The notes below the pieces were generated by a model that made no database searches, was not told where the DNA came from, and was given only the letters and a program-made list of their open reading frames with translations. From contig JABMLP010000021.1 of the NCBI GenBank assembly GCA_013176395.1, positions 744,001 to 808,000 on the forward strand: 64,000 bases of DNA, written 5' to 3'. Within the stretch, counting starts at the first letter, position 1, and every line of letters starts with the position of its first letter. A program made the translations under genes and the position numbers. Below are positions 57,004 to 64,000 of this stretch, one piece after another. This DNA comes from Venturia oleaginea. Lineage: Eukaryota; Ascomycota; Dothideomycetes; Venturiales; Venturiaceae.

Positions 57004-58300
57004 CTACGCCCGCCTCGGCGTATCCCCAGGCGCCTCATAAACCTGCGCCTCAGGAATCGGCGCACTCGGCTGAAAAGCAGGATGCGGCGCCGTCCATCCC
57101 CCCTGTTTCTGCGCAGGACTACTTTTAGCACTATACTGCGCCCCAGCAACATCCCCGGCCTGCACCTCAGCAGCAAACTCAGGCTCACCCGTATTACGAT
57201 TATACCCAACAAACGTGCCCGAATTACTCGGTGCCATGGAATTGTAAGTCATCTGACTGATTCTGTGATCTTGATAACCAGCCTGACTTCCGTGACCTGA
57301 TACGGAGGGATTATCTTGGTACGGGGTGGAAGCGGTACCGTGGGGTCCGGGGGTCCAGGGACCGACGCGGTCGCCTGCTTCGGAGATGCCGCCTGGGTGG
57401 TCTGAACCGCCGCGAGAGGCTTTGAACATGTCTTTGTAGGTTTTTGAGCGGCCCATGAAGTAGAACAGGGCGGCTGCTATGGCCATGAAAGCGATTCCGC
57501 CAACTACTATTCCGGCGATTGCGCCGCCGCCCAGGATGGGTTTGTGGTCGGCGTGTGTGGATGAGGCTGATGGGGCTTCGCTTGAGGTTGGAGAGGCTCC
57601 TTGCCCTTCCACTGGGAGGGGCTCGCCTGGGGCAAGTTGGTAAGCTGCTTTCTTCGCTGCGGCGATTTGTTGGTCTATGGATTGGCTTGCGAGAGGATTG
57701 ATCACGCCGACCATTCCGTTCTGTGCGGTATCGTTAGTAGGATGTTTTTTGGGCTACATTTTCGCTCTTACTTACAGGAGTGCACGAATCGATAGCATTG
57801 CAGTAGTACCAAATCGGCGTGGATGCATTTGTTACAGTGTAATTCCAGATCTTATCTGTGGGTCGGGTAGAAGTCGATAATGGTGTATCCGTCACCAGTT
57901 GATTGCCTGAGAACAACCCCTCTGCCTCGTTGCCATGAATAGCCTCGTAAGGTATGCATGGATTGCAGTATCCATTGGGGCAATCTTCATTCGCAAAATA
58001 TTCTCCTCGAATGACTGAGTGGTTGGTTTGATAGAAAACAAACTGGATGATATCGCCAACCGGTGCAACAATTGATGTTATGCTGAAGCTGTGTGCGCCA
58101 GCTTGCCCGACATTGATTCGATGGGTCGTCGGAGTGCTATTGGCTGTTGCTGACGTCCTAGTTGATGAAGAAGATGCTGCTCGCGAGCTTGTTGAAGAAG
58201 ATGCTGCTCTTGTGCGTGTTGTTGAGGTTCCAGCTGAATTTTGTGCCGATACTGATAGAGCAAATAGAACACTGATGAAAAGTGGGAATGAGAGTCGCAT
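57004..58300 (-). CDS. Cupredoxin-type serine-rich surface protein, one TM
   Basis: Exons 57776-58300 and 57004-57720 are joined by a 55-bp phase-0 intron (GTAAGT donor, CTAACG branch-like site, CACAG acceptor), 413 residues. Start chosen at MRLSFPLFISVLFALSVSAQ (signal peptide). A Ser/Thr/Ala-rich linker is followed by a plastocyanin-like domain (HSFSITSIVAPVGDIIQFVF, NHSVIRGEY, PCIPYEAIHGN, IWYYCNAIDSC, NGMVGVINP) with His, Cys and Met candidates for the copper site; the second His of classic type-1 sites is not seen. A second linker leads to a transmembrane helix (about GGGAIAGIVVGGIAFMAIAA) and a Gly/Pro/Ser-rich cytoplasmic tail. Resembles fungal extracellular serine-rich proteins; whether it binds copper is unknown. 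Confidence 0.88.
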
Positions 58301-61300
58301 CGTGATTGCGCTCGCTGCGAGGTCGGCAGGCCAAGTTTGATGATAAAGGAAAGTTCGTGAGTAAGAGAATTGTAACAATATGGCAGGGATGGCCCAATGT
58401 TATGATCCTCAATATGAAATCAAGAATGATGCTGTTTAATCGAGGTGTGAGAAATGGACAAAGAGAGCAGAGAAAGGAATGCAAAAGCATTAAAGAATCC
58501 CCCCAACAGACCTGCCAGATGCCGCTGCATTTAGAGAATCGGCATGTAAGCGGACGCACCGACTCAGACCCCCTGCACGGCGTCTTAGAATACATGGAGG
58601 CGTCCATACGATAAGCCTCTGAGGTGTCAATGGGCAAGGGCTGACAACGTTCCAGAGGCTCAGTGCCTCAAACACCTGAAGACATGTTCCTCAGTGATCA
58701 CTGTTACAGATGGATATTACAGTCTGGGCTTCCAGAGATAATTCTACTGCGCTTTGCTGCGGATCATCAGCTGGGGTAATAACTCGCACAAGCTTTTGCA
58801 CAACCCGATTGCTTCTACCCCTCATGATGGTGGTTATGGGAGAAGGATTTCTTCAGCCCTAGGCAGGCACGGCTATCCAGCTGATATGGGACGCTTCGTC
58901 GAAGGCCTGGCCGGAGCAACCGTCTGTAGACAGCCTCTCGCAGCATGCCAGTTTTCCCTCGCCTGGTGAGGGGTGGTCTTGGAAGAATGTCCCCGTGTAT
59001 CCTGCATCCTCGGTCTCAGTACAGCAAAGTGGATTGGACGACCCAGTGGTGTTCGTGTTTGGATGTCGCTTGTTGGTGGATGTCAGATTCTTGCCTTCGC
59101 GAAGGCTTGGCTGTGGAGAGCCGGTAGTCAGCCGGTCGGGCCATGTAATTTTCTATAGTGCGACAATCTTACCGATGTATTAAGTTAATACGATCACGTA
59201 GCCACTATTTGCCACCATCCATGCTCCTTTCTTCAGTCTCTTGATCTTACGCTCCCGAATTCACTGGTCAGAGTCACAACCATTTCGAAGACAAAGTTTA
59301 CGAATTGCGCTGACAACTTCTTTCCATTCTTTTCCTTTCCTTTCCTTTGGGCATCGAAATTGAAGCTGAATAGCCTTGCTCCGGCCAATAAATCTTGCGT
59401 CAGCAACTGAAAAAAAAAGTACGCTCAAGATGTCTTTCCACTTCCACATTCTGGACGTGCTGAGGAAGGCAATGACATGTCATCAAGCAGCAAGAGCTGG
59501 GTTTACGAAAGAGTGAGATGCATAGCAAGCTTAGTATGGCGAAGAAAATGCCAATCAATTGGAGTCTTCAGCGGACAGATTTGCAGAAAAGGCGCGACTT
59601 CCAGCATCAATTCGTCAAGATGTGTTTTCTAGATCAATGTCAAGGGACCAGAAACCATGTTGCTATAAATCGATATGTCATCTCTAACATTCGTTAATCA
59701 AGACTCACGAATATTTTTTTCGAATTCCAGATCATCAATGAGTGTAATCATTGTCTCTGTAGTGAATTCTTCTTTAAGTAGAACGCTGAGTGTTCGACGT
59801 GGAGAACGAGCATTTCTTCCGACAACTATTAAAGATATACCTTCTTTTACTCCAGATCACATCGTGCAATTATCTCCAAATGTATCACAAGTATTTAGAG
59901 CTTCTGTCCCTGCCTCTTCGCGATAGCAAGTCTTGCATATGTTTTGATGGTATTCTTAACAGATTCTTCGAGGTTCATTGCCTAAAATCGGCCCGTCTTA
60001 ACAAGATCAGCTTGTTGATCGAAGCTGTTGAATTGTTGCTGTCGTTAGTAATATCATTTCTAAGCTTGATTCATCTAAAGAGGCTGTTCGCCCAAGAGGA
60101 CAAGTCATGAAGATCTCCCTTTGATACAAGCCAATATATCGTGCACTCCGTCCGTGATTCGAATGGACACTTTTTTGGCCAGCAGCTTGCTGTCTATCGT
60201 CTGATATAATACCAATCCTAGCCTCAAGGCAGAGATCTATACTCAGGGCATGAAAAATCTCGGATCTTAACAATTGACCTAATCCAATGCCTTCAACAGT
60301 GTTCTGCGATCATGAAGAAGGATCAGAAAGCATGTCAGGTACATTACATCGGAACCTCGGCATTTTATGGCCTGGCAGCCTGGTACAGTCCTGCGAAACG
60401 GTATAAACCCCGCCTTGGACGTCCAATCAGTTCTTCATGTTCTTCTCATTTTGGTCTCAACACAGTATAGTCTCCTGCTCATTTGTCTTGCAAAAGACCT
60501 TTTTCCTCAGATTTCAATATTATGCAATAGTTTAGATACTGTTGTTACCTAAAGGTGGTATGGTCTAGTGGTATGACGTCGCGTTGTGGAACAGTTCTTT
60601 GGCTGAAGTCCGACTTCAAATTCCGCGCCAGCCTGTACGTCCATCCTCTGGCCTTAAGTCCATGCATGTGCTGACCTCTGTTAGGGGTTCGATTGTAAGC
60701 CTCATATCTCGTCCTCCTCTCACTCGTGATGTTGCTAATAATTACCAGCCCAGTACCGCCAATTGCGAATTTCTTTTTTGGTCCTTTTTGCCCTTCGATT
60801 GTTGTCGTGTGGGTGAATCTTTTTTTGTGCATAAAATATAAGAACTCTACCTTTTCTGGGCTATGGACAAGAGAATAAGATTCATGTTTATCGATTCTTT
60901 TTTGAACAGAAGAAAAAGATCTGATGGCTATCAAAATTTCGAGTATAGTATCAAGAATGGCCGCCACAAGGCCAGTTTCCTCAAGAATTTTCGACAGCCT
61001 AACCACCGTCTACAATTCTCAATCGCTTTGCCAGAACATCAAGCCAGTCGTGATAAGATGAACTGCTGAAAGGACCGAGATCTAGTGAATGGCACCTCCG
61101 AGCTAATCGCGCATTCTCAACTCAAAGCTATTTCCCTACAACCAATATCTACTTCAGTGTCTTCAGCCTCCAGAGTCCGGGAGACGGTGACAATTTCTAC
61201 TCCCACCTCTTGCTGTATTGCTAGCAGCCGGCTCGTTCTTGCCAGGCCTATCGATACACTCGACGGCGTCGCGTCCAACAAACAAGCTCACTTCATACAC

Positions 61301-62371
61301 CAATTTCAGCGCCCTCTCAGTGAATCTTGGGGAAAAGAGACAATTTTCTGATGGTGGCATGGCCTGAGTGGAGGTCGAACCAGCCACGGATTTCCCTCAT
61401 GTCGGGCAGATTTCAACATTCCATCTGACTGAGAGAATCTATCGATCTCGCCTGGCACAACTGTACAGCTGGATGGCAAGTATGAGCTATAACTAAATTG
61501 AATACGTGTCCAGTTTGCATCAGTCGCACATCTCCTTCCCATCCTATACCTACGTTCAGCCAAATTGCCTCGAACCGTCTTCCACCAATCATATCCACCC
61601 GACCGTCGATGGCGAAAATCATCTTATTCCTTGGTTAGGCTTCACCTTCTAGAGCAATATCCCAGAAGAACCATGTCCACCTCTCGATCCGTCAACCGTA
61701 AACATATTGCGCAACTTCCTCGAAAGCAGACAAGCCGAAAGCGCCTCCAGCAGGCATTTACATATACAATAGATTGGATACAAGAGCTTGTACAGGACGA
61801 AATTTGAATCCCGTCTGTGTACAGTTCGAAGCATGAGGCCATGCCCTGGTAAATGTTCAGGATTTCCAGGTTTTGACATGGCATACATTCGACATCGATT
61901 TGATCTGCAGGCAGGATTTATTTCGGAATCTGAGGTGGAGATGCCACATGCCGGCTGGCTGAATTGAAGAAGTGCAGTTTACACAGAGAATTGATTGGCA
62001 AGAGCGTTCCGATCACTGGTTGGCTGTTCATTGTGAGAAATCATTGAGAAGAGTCTCTAACAAACCCCAATCGGGTACTGTTGTGAAAAGAGCCCCTCCG
62101 ACTGATCCGAGATCGCCTTTCTCACCCAAATGAATCTACCACCCCTTGGAAATACATTCTCAAAGCTGCACTTAGGAAAATTGATGATCAAGTCTCATCC
62201 GTACTCGTCCTCCCAATTGCATTTGCTAAGATTTTCGAGCCATCTTCATACATATTCCACTACTGCCCTGACCTCAGCCTCGAGAAGCTGGTAGCTTATG
62301 ATATGGACCGATGCTGAAGTTGTAGCGAATGGGGTCTTCAAGGCTAAACAGCTTGGACCTCAATGGAAGAT
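58301..62371. other. Gene-poor 4-kb stretch
   Basis: Many short overlapping ORFs without family resemblance. The frames at 60545-61006 (minus) and 61565-61888 were examined and not called. A tRNA-His-like 5' half at 60554-60597 is listed separately. No transposon termini or coding relics were recognised. Confidence 0.5.
60554..60597 (+). tRNA. tRNA-His-like 5' half (probable relic)
   Basis: ggtggtatggtctagtgg matches an acceptor strand plus A-box (TRGYNNARNNG), followed by tatgacgtcgcgTTGTGGA, an anticodon-loop-like GTG (His) context. No matching 3' half was found: the only nearby B-box-like ggttcgatt (60686) has no pairing T-stem, and no acceptor complement follows. Probably a tRNA fragment or pseudogene. 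Confidence 0.25.
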
Positions 62372-63058
62372 TCAGGTTTTCGTTACCCTGGCTAGTCTCA
62401 CAAAGGTGGCACATGCCATCTCGACAAAGACATTGAGGTTGTAGTCGCAACACTTCTGTCGTTCAGTGTGACAAGGATCGGCGGCGGGGTCGGTCTTGCA
62501 GTACATGCCCGGAAAGTCGATTTCGGTGTCGACTGACGGGAACATCGACCATGCCATCGCGAGCGGATTTTCATTCCAGTAATGCTTGAGTAGAAGCAGA
62601 AGGCCTTCCTCATTGAAATCTCGTAAGTTGAGGTCACTGACCGATTCTTCCAATTTGTCCATCAGTAGCAACTCGATTCCCCTCAATTCCCTCCTGGAAC
62701 TGGTGTATCTGGATTGCGCACTTCCACCAGTCTTGAACCATTTGGTCGCTTGGATAGTCATGAGATTCCCTGTCGCCGTCCTTTTCCGACCCTCAAACGC
62801 GGAATTGGTTTCGCCTGCTGCCTGTACCAGGTTGTGGTTGTCCCCAACGAGTCGTTCCAGAATAGAATAGGAAGTGTTCGAGTTATGAATTTCGAGCAAG
62901 TAGCAGAAAATCCGCTTGGCGTGCTTGGCAACTACCTTGTCCTTTTGAATCACCTCTTTGCGTATCAAGTGGAAGTCGTTGTGGTATAGAGGTTGAACTG
63001 CAGCAGCGTTGTAACGTTTCCTCAATGTGGCAATCCTGGAGCTGGACGTTTGCTGCAC
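62372..63058 (-). CDS. Hypothetical protein, possibly a gene fragment
   Basis: A 228-residue single-exon ORF with a plausible folded composition: AKHAKRIFCYLLEIHNSNTS, SSRRELRGIELLLMDKLEES and FNEEGLLLLLKHYWNENPLA, and a C-terminal Cys-containing region (CCDYNLNVFVEMACATF). No family recognised. It could be a real small gene or an exon of a larger one; no splice structure was resolved. Confidence 0.35.
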   Translation of the reverse strand: MQQTSSSRIATLRKRYNAAAVQPLYHNDFHLIRKEVIQKDKVVAKHAKRIFCYLLEIHNSNTSYSILERLVGDNHNLVQAAGETNSAFEGRKRTATGNLMTIQATKWFKTGGSAQSRYTSSRRELRGIELLLMDKLEESVSDLNLRDFNEEGLLLLLKHYWNENPLAMAWSMFPSVDTEIDFPGMYCKTDPAADPCHTERQKCCDYNLNVFVEMACATFVRLARVTKT

Positions 63059-63325
63059 CTCACGTTAGAATTTGATGTTATTCTAAGAAGTGCCCGGTGC
63101 CGAATCTCGCCGAAGCCTCCAAGAATGGATTTTCTGCTGGAATTACTGCGAGAATCTGGGCATGGGAGGAGTGAAGACGAAGTCGGCAAGAAGCAGGACT
63201 GGGAGTAGGGCACAAGGGCGAGCTGGCCTTATTTGCTCCATCCTCCTCTTGACAACAAAATCAACAATTAGCTCACCAAGCCACATCAGCATCACATCGA
63301 CTCCTCCACCACGCGCCTCTAAATT

Positions 63326-63931
63326 ATGGCTCGTAAATGGCGGCTCCATGCTCAGGCGCAACGGCGCAAGCGATGGGAGAAGAAAGCTGCAAAGCAGCGC
63401 AGCAACGAAATCAAGCAGAAGTTCAAAATACAAGCTGCGGTAATTATACGAACTCCATCGAAGTTGGGCATCTCTCTACTGGCAACAGAATTATAGATCC
63501 GCGATAAGAACATCCCACAACCAGCCACCTTCCTCACCTTCCCAGCAGAAATCCGTCAGATGATATTATCTCGCGCATTTGAAACCGATTTCGAAAGCGT
63601 CAATGATGGCTATATATTGCGTACTGCCGTCTCTATCATCTTATCAAAACACCTTTTGATACGGCATGTTGACATACTCCGAGAAGTCAACTCGAGAATC
63701 CGGGACGACGTGGACTATATCCAAAAGGAAATGAAGAAAAGGCTCGACAGTGAACTGCCAGAGTGCGATAGGTGGATAGAGGATTGGTACCACGACCTTG
63801 CTCAGAAGTACTCTAACAGACCTGAGTACCAAACAGATAGCACGTGGCTTGAATGGTTAAAATGGTATTATACTTGGGCGCGTGCTTGGTCGGGTCGTTT
63901 GGCGGAATATCGGTGGCCACCGCTTCAATGA
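63326..63931 (+). CDS. Small protein with F-box-like LPxEI start
   Basis: Exons 63326-63439 and 63497-63931 are joined by a 57-bp phase-0 intron (GTAATT donor, TATAG acceptor), 182 residues. The first exon is very basic (MARKWRLHAQAQRRKRWEKK). The second begins with FLTFPAEIRQMILSRAF, the pattern seen at the start of fungal F-box-like/2EXR-type domains (LPPEIR.IL..A), then a helical, Trp-rich body. No partner or catalytic motif is visible. The gene ends before the window edge at TGA 63931. Confidence 0.65.
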
Positions 63932-64000
63932 GATCGAATTGTTGCTTTTCAGGTTGTCCAAAGATACAGGGCCATGGATGGCCAACTGGGGTCATGCAGC

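Noticed and set aside
61357..61378. ggcatggcctgagtgg resembling the 5' part of a Ser/Leu tRNA
   Set aside because: No T-arm or acceptor partner follows at any reasonable distance.

Overview
The window is eukaryotic and looks like a filamentous ascomycete (Pezizomycotina). Host genes have short introns (about 45-210 bp) with GTAAGT/GTACGT donors, CTAAC-like branch sites and AG acceptors. The families present include a SAT4/rhodopsin-like membrane protein, a serine-rich cupredoxin surface protein, a GPI-anchored Thr/Ser-rich protein and GPI13. Species is not determinable by eye.

Layout. 1-10 kb is ordinary host DNA: an unrecognised disordered protein, a four-exon short-chain dehydrogenase (minus), a single-pass membrane protein, and an apparently intact two-exon GPI13/PIG-O gene. 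10.2-19.7 kb is a composite DNA-transposon block: a minus-strand MULE transposase, then a plus-strand MULE whose N- and C-terminal parts are separated by an internally deleted Helitron. The block is bounded by inverted terminal sequences of one family. 20-23.4 kb holds a glycine-zipper/prion-like protein gene and weak ORFs. 24-29 kb contains a retroposon copy with a perfect 16-bp target-site duplication, a CCHC-knuckle relic and a tyrosine-recombinase relic. At 29.7-37.2 kb two copies of a small secreted-protein first exon form an inverted pair around a Copia gag-integrase fragment and a 5'-truncated RNase H-bearing LINE. At 38-45.3 kb a large PARP-domain gene (minus) is split by two DNA transposons (Tc1-like and Fot1/pogo-like) that abut at one shared TA. 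46-48.8 kb has two genes that look intact. At 49.4-53.7 kb a SAT4 gene is broken by two oppositely oriented copies of the 24-kb retroposon. 54.7-64 kb has a decayed alpha/beta-hydrolase, an intact cupredoxin-type surface protein, a long gene-poor stretch and a small F-box-like-start gene at the right edge.

Two themes recur. Several otherwise readable coding regions (MULE, Tc1, Fot1-like, PARP, hydrolase) are closed by isolated in-frame stops that a single C-to-T or G-to-A change would explain, as expected from mild RIP-type mutation. Also, a non-coding retroposon family with an (AATC)n tail, 15-16 bp target duplications and an internal motif present 2, 3 or 4 times occurs three times in the window. 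I regard it as the best candidate for something undescribed.

All calls come from reading translations, splice signals and repeats by eye; no database search was run.
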